From a virus, in IMG/VR virus record IMGVR_UViG_3300033153_005729, positions 1 to 41,174 of that record: a stretch of DNA of 41,174 bases; one strand, written 5' to 3'. The notes below the pieces were generated by a model that was not told the origin of the DNA, ran no database searches, and saw only the letters and a program-made list of their open reading frames with translations. Positions 17,968 to 25,647 of the stretch are shown one piece after another. The number at the start of each line of letters is the position of its first letter. Positions within the stretch are counted from its first letter, which is position 1. The position numbers and the translations under genes were made by a program.

Positions 17968-18024
17968 GTTTGCTTCGCTCCCTCCGGCTGTTTCTGTTTC
18001 GGGGCCGCCGGCGCCCTGGTCGGC

Positions 18025-18882
18025 TTAGATGATTTGGATGCTGATCTCGTCGTCCACGAAGATGGCATCCTCGAGCTCGACGTCGATGACCTCCTCGCCC
18101 GGTCCCTCGGTGAGCTCGTTCACGGTCGCCTTCGTGACGTAGGCGATGCCCGTGAAACTCACGGTGTCGTATTCGTCGCCCTCCGCTTGCTCGACGTTCT
18201 CGACGCTCGCGTGATTGAGCTCGTAGACCTCATCCACGATCCACTCGCGCGCCGGGTCCATCTTCTCGAGGACCAGGAGGAACGTCCGGACGTCCGACTC
18301 CGCCCGGGGGTCGGCGAGGGTCGAGACGACATCGGGGCCGTCGAGGGTCGAGGCGCCCACGGCGTCGTAGACCACATCCATGTCCGTGTCGGCCAGGCCG
18401 GGCTGCGCCTTGTATTGGCCGGACGTGACCTCATCCTGTTCGGCTCCTCCACGAAGGGCGCCGGCGAGCTCGGCATACTCGCCATCGCCCGAGGGGGTGG
18501 CGCCGGCCGCGAGCTTCGTGGCGATGGCCTCGCCGCTCGCCGCGAGGAGCGAGTCCGACAGGTAGGCGTAGGGAACGGTGATGACGTTCACGGCCTGGGG
18601 GGTGAGACCGACGGCCGCGTATGCCTGGCCCTCGAACACGCCGAGCTCGAGGGTATCGCGCAGGGTCCGGTCTACGAACTTGGCGGAGAACGAGAACGTG
18701 ACCGCCTCCTGGTCGCCGCGCCGGAGATGCGAGAGCGCCCCCCGGTCCTTCACCTGGATGACGTTTCGAGCTCGCGCGAACGAGAAGTCGCCCTCCGTAA
18801 ACGCGCAGGTTTTCTCGAGTCGCACCGGGGTGTCGCCGCTCATCACTCGGATGCGGCCGTGTCGCAGGTTCTTCGTTGGCAT
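18025..18882 (-). CDS. Major tail protein, intact paralogue
   Basis: 285 residues; ATG after AGGAGG with a 9-base spacer. It shares long near-identical blocks with the gene just upstream: KTCAFTEGDFSFAR, HLRRGDQEAVTFSFSAKFVD and a C-terminal VENVEQAEGDEYDTVSFTG. It has an additional acidic C-terminal tail (VIDVELEDAIFVDDEISIQI). The position directly before the chaperone/tape-measure pair, the size, and a beta-rich body identify a tail-tube subunit. Two paralogues suggest either two tube proteins or a recent duplication with one copy decaying. Confidence 0.8.
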   Translation of the reverse strand: MPTKNLRHGRIRVMSGDTPVRLEKTCAFTEGDFSFARARNVIQVKDRGALSHLRRGDQEAVTFSFSAKFVDRTLRDTLELGVFEGQAYAAVGLTPQAVNVITVPYAYLSDSLLAASGEAIATKLAAGATPSGDGEYAELAGALRGGAEQDEVTSGQYKAQPGLADTDMDVVYDAVGASTLDGPDVVSTLADPRAESDVRTFLLVLEKMDPAREWIVDEVYELNHASVENVEQAEGDEYDTVSFTGIAYVTKATVNELTEGPGEEVIDVELEDAIFVDDEISIQII

Positions 18883-18927
18883 CGCTTTGACCTCCTGGCC
18901 GTCGGCCGCCGAGCTCGGCGCGGGGGG

Positions 18928-19736
18928 TTAGCTGATCGCTGCCTTCGTGATGTAGGCGAAGCCGGTGAAACTCACGGTGTCGTATTCGTCGCCTTCGGCT
19001 TGCTCGACGTTCTCGACGACGGCATCGGCGAGCGTGTAGGTCTCGTCGATCGTGCCCTGGTCGGCGAGCGCCACATCCAACTTCTCGAGGATGAGGTCGA
19101 ACGTCTTGACATCCGAGATGCCCGGGTCGAGGGTCGAGCGCCCGATGGCGTCGTAGACCACGTCCATGTCGGTGTCGGCCGTGTCGGGGTAGATGTCGCA
19201 GGTCCCGACCACAGCCACGACGGCCTCGGCGTCTCCGACCATCTCCACGCCTTCGAGGTCGTCGCGGGTCTTGGCCGCCTCGGCGTATTCGTTCGGGCTC
19301 GAGGGGGTCGCTCCGTTCCCGATCTTCGTGGAGATGACCTCGCCGCTTGCTGCCGCGAGGCTGCCCTGTTCGTAGGCGTAGCCCAGGGCCTCGTCCGGGT
19401 TGTTCGCGCTCGGGGTGAGGCCGGTGACCTGCTCGGTCTGCGCGTCCCACACGAACTCCTCGAGACAACGGCGCAGGGTCTTGTCCACGAACTTGGCCGA
19501 GAACGAGAACGTGACCGCCTCCTCGTCGCCCCTGCGCAGATGGTCCAGCTTCCCCCGACCGCCTCCTCGTCGCCCCTGCGCAGATGGTCCAGCTTCCCCC
19601 GGTTCTTCACCTGGATGACGTTCTTCGCGCGTGCGAACGAGAAGTCGCCCTCCGTGAACGCGCACGTTTTGACCAGGGGGATGGCGTCTCCGCTGCTGAC
19701 CTTGATGACCCCTTGGCGCAGGTTGTGAGTAGGCAT
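18928..19736 (-). pseudogene. Major tail protein paralogue disrupted by a 44-bp tandem duplication
   Basis: It starts at ATG 19736 after AGGAGG and reads MPTHNLRQGVIKVSSGDAIP and so on, like the downstream paralogue, until the segment LDHLRRGDEEAV. There a perfect 44-bp tandem repeat (19514-19601) shifts the frame; the proper sequence resumes as TFSFSAKFVDKTLR and continues to TAG at 18928. The 809-base span minus 44 is 765, exactly 255 codons, so one repeat copy fewer restores a 254-residue protein. As it stands the first frame ends early in arginine-rich nonsense. This is either a real mutation of one of two paralogues or an assembly error. Confidence 0.8.
19514..19601. repeat. Perfect 44-bp tandem direct repeat (two copies)
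   Basis: Copies occupy 19514-19557 and 19558-19601 and are identical base for base, abutting with no spacer. On the minus strand the unit encodes part of GKLDHLRRGDEEAV. Because 44 is not a multiple of three, the duplication breaks the host gene. No inverted ends or target-site pattern suggest a mobile element; slippage or assembly duplication is more likely. Confidence 0.95.
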
Positions 19737-19754
19737 CTCGTTCGTCCTCCTGTG

Positions 19755-20243
19755 TTACGGGTCTCCGGTGACCAGCGTGGTTACTGCGATCGTAGCAACG
19801 TCTAGCCCGAGGATCGAGACGCCGCCGATGACTGCCGTCGTTCCATAGGCTCGCGATTGGCTCGAGGCTTGGAACTGGAGGCGCCCGACGTCGGTCTTGT
19901 CCTCCTGGCGAATGATGCCGGCGTTCACGCCGCGCTCGCCGCCGATGACGGCCAGGACCTTATCGACAAGGACCGAGAGCTCCAGGCGCCGCTTGCCCTT
20001 CTGCTCCACCTTGATGAAGCATCGGACCTCGAGCTCGAGCGTTCCGAACTCCTCAGCCGGCCGGCTCGTGTTGTCGAACTCGAGGGTGGCGATGCGGGGC
20101 TCGATCCACTCCTTCGTCCGTTCGGGGGAGAACGTCATCCCGGGTTCGTGGATGCTCACGCCGTCGGTGATGTTCGCCGCGATGTGATCGAGCAGGCTGC
20201 GCTCGATCTCCTCGTTCGTGATGGCGTGGTCTCCGATCGCCAT
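19755..20243 (-). CDS. Putative tail terminator protein
   Basis: 162 residues; the ATG at 20243 shares its A with the stop of the upstream gene (TGATG). The frame is open further upstream, but that part is shadow of the previous gene. It begins MAIGDHAITNEEIERSLLDH and has the strand-rich layout of gpU-like proteins, with a central RIATLEFDNTSRPAEEFGTL segment and a KGKRRLELSVLVDKVLAVI segment. Position between the HK97-gp10-like protein and the major tail proteins is that of a tail terminator, which caps the tube at the head end. The assignment rests mainly on order and size. Confidence 0.6.
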   Translation of the reverse strand: MAIGDHAITNEEIERSLLDHIAANITDGVSIHEPGMTFSPERTKEWIEPRIATLEFDNTSRPAEEFGTLELEVRCFIKVEQKGKRRLELSVLVDKVLAVIGGERGVNAGIIRQEDKTDVGRLQFQASSQSRAYGTTAVIGGVSILGLDVATIAVTTLVTGDP

Positions 20244-20788
20244 CAGGCCGCCCACGATGGAAGGGTGGTGATGGCCCACTCCAGGTCGGCCATGAAGCGG
20301 GGCTGAATTTCTCGGAGCGTGTCGCGCACCATGCCCTTCGGTGCTTGCTTGCTGACGTTGTTCCTCATCTTCGGCTCGCCGCCTGGGGCCTTCTGCGTTC
20401 GCGCCGTGCCGGTGAACCGGCCGCCGGCGTCTCGCTTGTCGGGGGGCGGAGCTCCACCCAGGATGGCCTTGCCTCGACGGAAGCCACCCGTCCGGCTTGC
20501 GTGGCTCGCCGGCGTGACGGGGTATCCGCCGAGCTCGAGCACGTTGATGTATTCCACGTTGTTGTAGATGCGCCCGTTCCGGCCGCGCGCTTCGCGCTTC
20601 CATCCGCGCCGCGCATCGCCTCGGTCCACTGGGGTTTTGTTGATGGCCTTGCGGTATGCCCGGTCGGTCGTGTCGGACACGACGCGAGCAACGGCCGCCT
20701 CGGCTTCGGGGGGGAGGTTTTCCATCGCCGTGATGAGGGACGTGTCAGACCACGAGAACGAAAGCAGGTCCTTGCTTTTCCTCGCCAC
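20243..20788 (-). CDS. HK97 gp10-like head-tail/tail completion protein
   Basis: 181 residues, GTG start at 20788 one base after the upstream TGA. The core NKTPVDRGDARRGWKREA, followed by IYNNVEYINVLELGGY, matches the HK97 gp10 family pattern (TPVDTG...W...N..YA..LE.G). The N-terminus holds a helical segment (ENLPPEAEAAVARVVSDTTD). These proteins form the neck between connector and tail tube. The basic middle (RTGGFRRGK) is usual for the family. Confidence 0.75.
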   Translation of the reverse strand: MARKSKDLLSFSWSDTSLITAMENLPPEAEAAVARVVSDTTDRAYRKAINKTPVDRGDARRGWKREARGRNGRIYNNVEYINVLELGGYPVTPASHASRTGGFRRGKAILGGAPPPDKRDAGGRFTGTARTQKAPGGEPKMRNNVSKQAPKGMVRDTLREIQPRFMADLEWAITTLPSWAA

Positions 20789-20789
20789 G

Positions 20790-21602
20790 TCATCCCCTCT
20801 CGAGGGTCATCGTCCGAATCTGCAGGATGCGTTCTGGAACCGCATTCCGGTCGGTGTCCACCATCACGGGGACGCGCTCCCAGGCGCGCTCGGCTTCCTC
20901 CTGGTAGCGCGCCGCGCGCTCGAGGAGGCCGTCATCTCCGCTCCTGGCCTTCCGTTCCCAGATGACCTGGAGGCAGTAGAGGATGGCCCACGTTCGCCAG
21001 TCGGTCGGGTTCTCGAGTCCCTTGAGCTCCCAGGTCCCTTCGGCCGTGAGATGCCAGAGCGCCACGGACGTCGCCTCGGGGAGACCGAGCCGGCCCGGCG
21101 TTTGAGTCTGACCTGTCCCGGGGAACCGAAGCGGATCGGACACGAACGCCGGCGGGGGGTAGAGGCTCTGGATGCGGATGTAGAACTCCCGCATCGCCTC
21201 CACCCACACGTCGCGGAAGTCCTCCTCCGCCGGGTCCTCGAGCTTGAGGCCGGAGATGCGATCGTCGCGCCGCTCCAGGTCCTGGTCGGTCGCCAGGGCG
21301 AGGAACACGGTGAACGTCTGCGCGCGGGCCGCAAGGACCCACACCGTTCCCGAGATGCCAGAGTCGCCGACCTCGGCGAGCGTGGCCTCGGCGCCTGGGG
21401 CCGCCGCGCCCTGGCAGACCATCGCGCCCCTGGCCCGGTCGCTGTAGCAGTCGAACCGAAGGGTGCCGCCGACGATGACCGTCGTGATGTGTAGGCGCCC
21501 GTGGTCGGTGTTCTCATCCGAGAAGCCGACGAGCCGCCACGACTCGGCGACGGGCTGGCCGTCGCCTGTCGTGACCACTGGGAAGTCTACGGGGAGACTC
21601 AC
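20790..21602 (-). CDS. Putative head-tail connector protein with an N-terminal beta domain
   Basis: 270 residues, GTG start directly after the upstream TAG (TAGGTG). The N-terminal 120 residues are beta-rich (VGGTLRFDCYSDRARGAMV, ISGTVWVLAARAQTFTVFLA). The C-terminal 80 are helical, with LLERAARYQEEAERAWERVP and VMVDTDRNAVPERIL, resembling connector proteins whose last helices end in an acidic, metal-like loop. It lies between the capsid-region gene at 21603 and the gp10-like gene, so an adaptor role is inferred. Confidence 0.6.
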   Translation of the reverse strand: MSLPVDFPVVTTGDGQPVAESWRLVGFSDENTDHGRLHITTVIVGGTLRFDCYSDRARGAMVCQGAAAPGAEATLAEVGDSGISGTVWVLAARAQTFTVFLALATDQDLERRDDRISGLKLEDPAEEDFRDVWVEAMREFYIRIQSLYPPPAFVSDPLRFPGTGQTQTPGRLGLPEATSVALWHLTAEGTWELKGLENPTDWRTWAILYCLQVIWERKARSGDDGLLERAARYQEEAERAWERVPVMVDTDRNAVPERILQIRTMTLERG

Positions 21603-22217
21603 CTACGCCTCGACCTCCTCCGGCTTCTCGGCCTCGGCCGGCTTCTCGGGGGGCTTGATGTTGCCGGCGACGGCCTCGCGCGCGAGCTCCATCACGGCCG
21701 CCCTGGTCTTGGGGACGGGGAGGCCGAACGTCTCGAGAACGCCGGCGAGCTCGGCATCGGTCATCCCGTCGAGGTCGCCCTGGGTGATGCCGGTCCCGGC
21801 CTCCTCCTCCTCCTCGGGGTCCTCGTCGAACAGGTCGGCCTCCTTGTCGGGGCCGGCGAGCTCGGCCGCCCGAGCTCGGGCGAGCCCGGCGCGCTCCTCG
21901 GCCGCCGCTGCCGCCGTTGCCGCGCGGGCCGCATCGTGCTCGGCCTCCTCGCGCATCACGGCCAGGTCGCCCTCGCCGACGGCCGCGCGCTCGCGTAGCT
22001 GGCCGGCTTTCTTGTGGAGCTCGAGGACCTTGATGGCCGCCTTGTATTCCTCCATCTCCGCCGGGGTGAGCTCGCGCGTTCCCTTCGCCTTCCGGACGGC
22101 CGTCGCCAGGGCGAGGTTGTCCGTCTCGAAGTAGGGCTTGGTGATGCGACTCGTGAAGCCGCCAGGCGTGAAGTTGAAACCCACGAGGAAGCCGTGGATG
22201 CGTCTCGGTTTTGCCAT
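21603..22217 (-). CDS. Hypothetical head-completion-region protein with Ala/Glu helices
   Basis: 204 residues, ATG with GGAG nine bases upstream. After a short N-terminal part (MAKPRRIHGFLVGFNFTPGG) come charged, alanine-rich helices (EEAEHDAARAATAAAAAEER), an acidic patch DEDPEEEEEAGTG, and a small helical unit LDGMTDAELAGVLETFGLPV that looks like a helix-loop-helix HeH/LEM-type motif, then a Pro/Glu tail. It is the first gene after the capsid terminator. Function unknown; a head-completion or DNA-contacting role is possible. Confidence 0.65.
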   Translation of the reverse strand: MAKPRRIHGFLVGFNFTPGGFTSRITKPYFETDNLALATAVRKAKGTRELTPAEMEEYKAAIKVLELHKKAGQLRERAAVGEGDLAVMREEAEHDAARAATAAAAAEERAGLARARAAELAGPDKEADLFDEDPEEEEEAGTGITQGDLDGMTDAELAGVLETFGLPVPKTRAAVMELAREAVAGNIKPPEKPAEAEKPEEVEA

Positions 22218-22261
22218 CGGTGTTCGCTCCGTTCCTGTTTGTCTTGTCGCTCCTGGGAGAG

Positions 22262-22270
22262 ATTATCACA
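22262..22270 (-). promoter_or_regulatory. Possible extended -10 promoter element downstream of the capsid gene
   Basis: The minus strand reads TGTGATAAT, an extended -10 form (TGn then GATAAT), in an otherwise GC-rich gap and 45 bases upstream of the 22217 start. No good -35 is present at 17 bases. It lies at the foot of the terminator hairpin, so a terminator-then-promoter arrangement separating capsid and tail transcription is possible but weakly supported. Confidence 0.25.
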
Positions 22271-22318
22271 AGGGGACGGCCGAGGTCGAACCATCGCCGA
22301 CCTCGGCCGTCCCTTGTT
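22268..22318 (-). terminator. Strong hairpin after the major capsid gene
   Basis: Arms at about 22268-22288 and 22298-22318 pair over about 20 bp with a single bulged G (ACAAGGGGACGGCCGAGGT against ACCTCGGCCGTCCCTTGT), around a nine-base loop. It lies in the 139-base gap between the capsid stop (22357) and the next start (22217). On the minus strand the hairpin is followed by CTTGTGATAAT, a short weak U tract. It probably dampens transcription after the capsid gene, giving more capsid than downstream message. Confidence 0.75.
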
Positions 22319-22356
22319 TCCGCCCTGGAGCTTCGAGGTCGGAGCTCTCCGCCGGC

Positions 22357-23526
22357 CTATGCCGCCGCCAGGTTGTGGATCATGGCGTGGCCGCCGTCGC
22401 CGGTGTTCTTCGCCTCGAGCGTGAGCTCGATCGACACCATCCGGTCATCGACGTGGCCGGTCTTTGCCAGGTCCTCCGACTCGAACGGGTCGCCGCCGGC
22501 GCCGAGCTTCTTGAGAGAGAGCCGGCCGCGATCGAGGATGAGCAGGGCGTCCTTCGGGATGTAGCGATCGGGTTCCATCACGTCCACGATGCCGAAGTCC
22601 GAGACGAAGCGATCGATGACGATGCCCAGGGTCGAGTCCTCGACCTGCAGCCGCACCCGCCCCTCGGCGAGCTTGGACAGGGCGCGCTTCTGCTTCGGCG
22701 AGGCCGCGAGGAGGGTGGGGGTTCCGCCCCTGGTCCACGAGTCCTCGAGCGCCTGATTCAGCAGGTCCTCGGTGAGCGCTCCGCCGGCCGCGTCCACCAC
22801 GACGGAATCGCTCCCGCCGATGAGCATCTGCACGAGACCATCCATCGTCGAGGCTTCCGACAGGGTGCCTTCCTCGTTCGACGCCTGGCGCTTGCCGTTC
22901 AGAACCGTCCGGGCGACTCGCCGCACCAGGTCCTGCTGGACACGAAGCACCTGGTGGTCGAGCTGGTCGCCCACGTTTCCGATGTTCGTGACCTTGCGCA
23001 TCTTGCCGGTGACGCTCGCCGTGTCGTCGAACATCTCCGTCCAGTTGTCGCCCTGGGTGAGCGTGGTGGGCCGCGCCGTCTTGGCGTTGCCCGCCTCGGT
23101 GTTCGGGTTGTTCACGACCTGGAGCACGTCGCCCTGGACCTGGGCCTCGCCCGTCGTGCTCCGGTAGGAACGAACGACGGTGAGCGCATCGGTCGAGACG
23201 GACGTGAGGTCGATGAGCTCACGCGAGCCATCGAACTGGAGCACGTCGCCGGCGCGGAACCGGACGCCCTGTCCGGCCGTGACGTTGATGGTCGTCGCGA
23301 CATCCGTGAGGGTCGCATCGTCCAGCGTTCCGGAGTCCGGGTTGAGCTTGTCCTCCGCCCACTTGTGATGGTTCTCGGTGATGGTCTCGAGACTCCCGGG
23401 GAAGCCGAGCATCGTGAGGAACGCCGACTCGAACCGGGTGATGAAAGCGACGGGATCTTCGAGCCCGCGACTCTCGAGGAGCTCGGGGAGGGTCGATCCA
23501 GCCGAGAAGGTAGTGAGGTCCGCCAT
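22357..23526 (-). CDS. Major capsid protein (SU10-like family)
   Basis: 389 residues; ATG after AGGAGAGACAG. It opens MADLTTFSAG and carries the family layout: TENHHKWAEDKLNP near residue 50, PTTLTQGDNWTEMFDDTASV and VGDQLDHQVLRVQQDLVRRV in the middle with LNGKRQ, and a long C-terminal domain with SPKQKRALSKLAEGRVR. This matches the SU10/DUF5309 group of HK97-fold capsid proteins rather than classical HK97 gp5. It follows the protease-scaffold gene and precedes a terminator-like hairpin, the usual site for the most highly expressed gene. Confidence 0.88.
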   Translation of the reverse strand: MADLTTFSAGSTLPELLESRGLEDPVAFITRFESAFLTMLGFPGSLETITENHHKWAEDKLNPDSGTLDDATLTDVATTINVTAGQGVRFRAGDVLQFDGSRELIDLTSVSTDALTVVRSYRSTTGEAQVQGDVLQVVNNPNTEAGNAKTARPTTLTQGDNWTEMFDDTASVTGKMRKVTNIGNVGDQLDHQVLRVQQDLVRRVARTVLNGKRQASNEEGTLSEASTMDGLVQMLIGGSDSVVVDAAGGALTEDLLNQALEDSWTRGGTPTLLAASPKQKRALSKLAEGRVRLQVEDSTLGIVIDRFVSDFGIVDVMEPDRYIPKDALLILDRGRLSLKKLGAGGDPFESEDLAKTGHVDDRMVSIELTLEAKNTGDGGHAMIHNLAAA

Positions 23527-23570
23527 CTGTCTCTCCTGTTAGCCTGGGGCCTTGTCTGCTGGTCCGACGG

Positions 23571-25496
23571 CTACGCGCCGGCGCCCATGAGTGACGCGCG
23601 CATGCGCTTGTATTGCAGGGCCGCCTTGAGGTCGCCGCCGCGAGCGATCCGCACCTGGAGGTCCTTGAGGGTGGCGCGCTGGCCGTCGGTGAGCGCACCG
23701 ATGCCGCCGGCCGTGACCGACTCGCGGATGGTCGCCGCGCTCAGGGCCGCGAGCTCATTGGCCTTCGTCGCAGCCGCCTCGGCCGCCACCTTGGCCTTCT
23801 CCGCCTCGGCGTCGGCCTCGGCCTTGGCCGCCTCGAGCTCGGCCTTCGCCTTGGCCGGGTCGTCGCCGGTGGCGCCGCCCTTGCCGATGGTGCCCGGGTC
23901 GCCGTCGCCGGTGGCGCCGGTGGCGCCGTCGCCGGTGGCGCCGTCGCCCTTCGGGTCCTCGGCCTTGACCTTGCCAGCCACCCACGGGTTGTCCTTCACC
24001 ACGAGCTCGATGGCCTCCTTCAATCCCTCGACGGCCGTGCCCTTGACGGTCACGCCGGAGAGGTCGGCCATCACCATCACGGCCGCCGGGTTGTGCAGGC
24101 CGAGCTCGGGGCCGAGCTTGTCGAGCTCGAACGCCAGGGCCTGGTCGCGCATCTCCTCGCGGAGCTTCGTGAGCTCGGCGAGCTCGGGGGAGACCTCGGC
24201 CGGAGTCACGATCGACTCGACGACCTTGGTGAGCCGGGCGCGCATCGCCTTGCTGTCCTTCTCCTCGGTGACGCCCTGGAGCTCGGCCGTCAGAGCCGCG
24301 AACTCGTCCTGGGTCATCCCGGCGCCGGCGCCTTCCTCGATCGCCGCGCCGAGCGCCGCGAGCATTGCCTGCACCTGCTGGAGAGCGGACATCCGCTCCT
24401 CGCCCTGGAGGCTTTCCAGCCACGTCTGGAGGGTCGAGATGGGATCGGCCGCGCGTGCCGCGTTTGCCTCTGCGTCGGCGTCGGCCTTCGCCTTGTCCAG
24501 CCCGGCCTTGACCTGCTCGGCGACGAGCTTGGTGATGGTCGCTGCGTCCATGTCGCTCTCCTGTTCGATGGCTTCTCGTGCTTCTTCAAGCCGTTGACTG
24601 ACTGCCGCCGCAATGGGATCGCCGGCCGCGCCGCCGTCTCCCATCGTGCCGATGATCTCTTGGGCGAGCGCTGCGAGCGCCGCCTTCTTCTGGTCGATGG
24701 TCGTCTCGTCGTCGTAGTCGTAGACGATGCGATCGACTCGCCGGCTCACTTCCTCGAGCACGATGCGAAGGATCGCCTGTTCCTCGAGGCTGGTCTCCGC
24801 TCGGAGCGTGGTGACGAAGGGGACGGCCATCGGTGCCTCCGCTACGATGTCCTCGAACGCGCCGCCGGCCGCCGGCCGCGTCACTAGGTCGAGGCTGTTG
24901 CCCTTGACGAACTTTGCCACTCGGCTCTCTTGCTTGAGCACTTCGGCGAAGATCGAGAAACCGAACACGGGCGCCTCGACGCCTTCGCCGATGGCGCCGC
25001 GAGCGTGCGCGTTCTTCAAACGGTCGCGCACCTTTGTGTCGTCGATCGCTGCGAACGCCTGGATGGATTGTTCCTCCTCGTTCCACCAGACCTCATCGGT
25101 TACCTGCCCGATCATGTTCCCGGTGGGCTGACCGCGCGGGTCGCCGGTCGCGTCCTCGGGGAGATGATGGAAGCCGGCATCGGGGTCGGTGTCGGCCGCG
25201 TCGTCGCCGAACCGGAACGAGTAGATGGGAAGTCCCTTGAAGATGTCGAGGGACGCGCGCAGGACCTCTGGCGGATACTCATCGCCGGTGAGCGCACGCC
25301 CGGCCTTGATGACTGTGATGCGCCAGAGCTTCCCGACCTTCTCGGTCGTCGCCGGCGTTGCGCCGGCAGGGGCCTCCTTGGGGGCGAGAATCGCCGCGAG
25401 CAGGTTCAGTTTCGCGAGGTTGGAGCTCGAGGGGGCGATGGTCATCGCGCTCGCCTCGCTCTCCTGTGTAGGTGGCCTCCGGGCGCGGAGGAACAT
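23571..25496 (-). CDS. Prohead protease fused to scaffold-like C-terminus
   Basis: 641 residues from the ATG at 25496 (GGAG six bases upstream); a second ATG at 25445 gives MTIAPSSSNLAKLN and could be the true start. Residues about 58-190 are the protease: LWRITVIKAGRALTGDEYPP, then the HH pair (110-111), GQVTDEVWW and GFSIFAEVL with Ser181, consistent with the His/Ser site of U35/U9-type prohead proteases. The remainder is long, charged and helical, with a Gly/Asp/Thr-rich linker (about 543-572), a coiled AKAKAELEAAKAEADAEAE segment and a basic C-terminus, as in internal scaffolds. Protease and scaffold in one chain means self-cleavage would release the scaffold. Confidence 0.85.
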   Translation of the reverse strand: MFLRARRPPTQESEASAMTIAPSSSNLAKLNLLAAILAPKEAPAGATPATTEKVGKLWRITVIKAGRALTGDEYPPEVLRASLDIFKGLPIYSFRFGDDAADTDPDAGFHHLPEDATGDPRGQPTGNMIGQVTDEVWWNEEEQSIQAFAAIDDTKVRDRLKNAHARGAIGEGVEAPVFGFSIFAEVLKQESRVAKFVKGNSLDLVTRPAAGGAFEDIVAEAPMAVPFVTTLRAETSLEEQAILRIVLEEVSRRVDRIVYDYDDETTIDQKKAALAALAQEIIGTMGDGGAAGDPIAAAVSQRLEEAREAIEQESDMDAATITKLVAEQVKAGLDKAKADADAEANAARAADPISTLQTWLESLQGEERMSALQQVQAMLAALGAAIEEGAGAGMTQDEFAALTAELQGVTEEKDSKAMRARLTKVVESIVTPAEVSPELAELTKLREEMRDQALAFELDKLGPELGLHNPAAVMVMADLSGVTVKGTAVEGLKEAIELVVKDNPWVAGKVKAEDPKGDGATGDGATGATGDGDPGTIGKGGATGDDPAKAKAELEAAKAEADAEAEKAKVAAEAAATKANELAALSAATIRESVTAGGIGALTDGQRATLKDLQVRIARGGDLKAALQYKRMRASLMGAGA

Positions 25497-25500
25497 CCGC

Positions 25501-25520
25501 CGCTCCCTTCGGCCGGAGCG
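25501..25520 (-). promoter_or_regulatory. Hairpin occluding the protease ribosome site
   Basis: On the minus strand CGCTCC and GGAGCG form a 6-bp stem around an 8-base loop, and GGAG is the Shine-Dalgarno sequence of the ATG at 25496. Sequestering the site could limit initiation at that ATG. A short GC stem like this can arise by chance in such DNA, so function is inferred only. Confidence 0.35.
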
Positions 25521-25534
25521 AAGCCGGATGAAGT

Positions 25535-25594
25535 GTTGGCAGCACCCAGCATCATTTCCTGTGTTCTGGCCTTCCGTGCCTTCGTGCTGCCAAC
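25535..25594 (-). repeat. Inverted repeat in the 5' leader of the protease-capsid genes
   Basis: GTTGGCAGCAC (25535-25545) and GTGCTGCCAAC (25584-25594) are exact 11-base reverse complements, 38 bases apart, inside the 151-base gap before the protease gene. In RNA the arms would close a loop of 38 bases that has its own potential pairing. Nothing else of this arm length was seen in gene-free parts of the head module. It could be a leader RNA, a protein-binding site or a relic of an element. Confidence 0.6.
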
Positions 25595-25600
25595 GTCCGC

Positions 25601-25629
25601 AGCCTAAATGCCTCGGTCGCGAAGATCAA
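25601..25629 (-). promoter_or_regulatory. Possible promoter for the protease-capsid genes
   Basis: TTGATC (25624-25629) and TAGGCT (25601-25606) lie 17 bases apart on the minus strand, in the gap upstream of the protease gene and directly upstream of the long inverted repeat. TAGGCT resembles the TAGRRT -10 boxes of actinobacterial housekeeping promoters. The match is partial. Confidence 0.35.
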
Positions 25630-25647
25630 GGGCCTTCGGCTCGACCA

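Noticed and set aside
17296-19728. 810-codon plus-strand open frame
   Set aside because: Antisense to the chaperone and the major tail proteins; no start signal and no family pattern.
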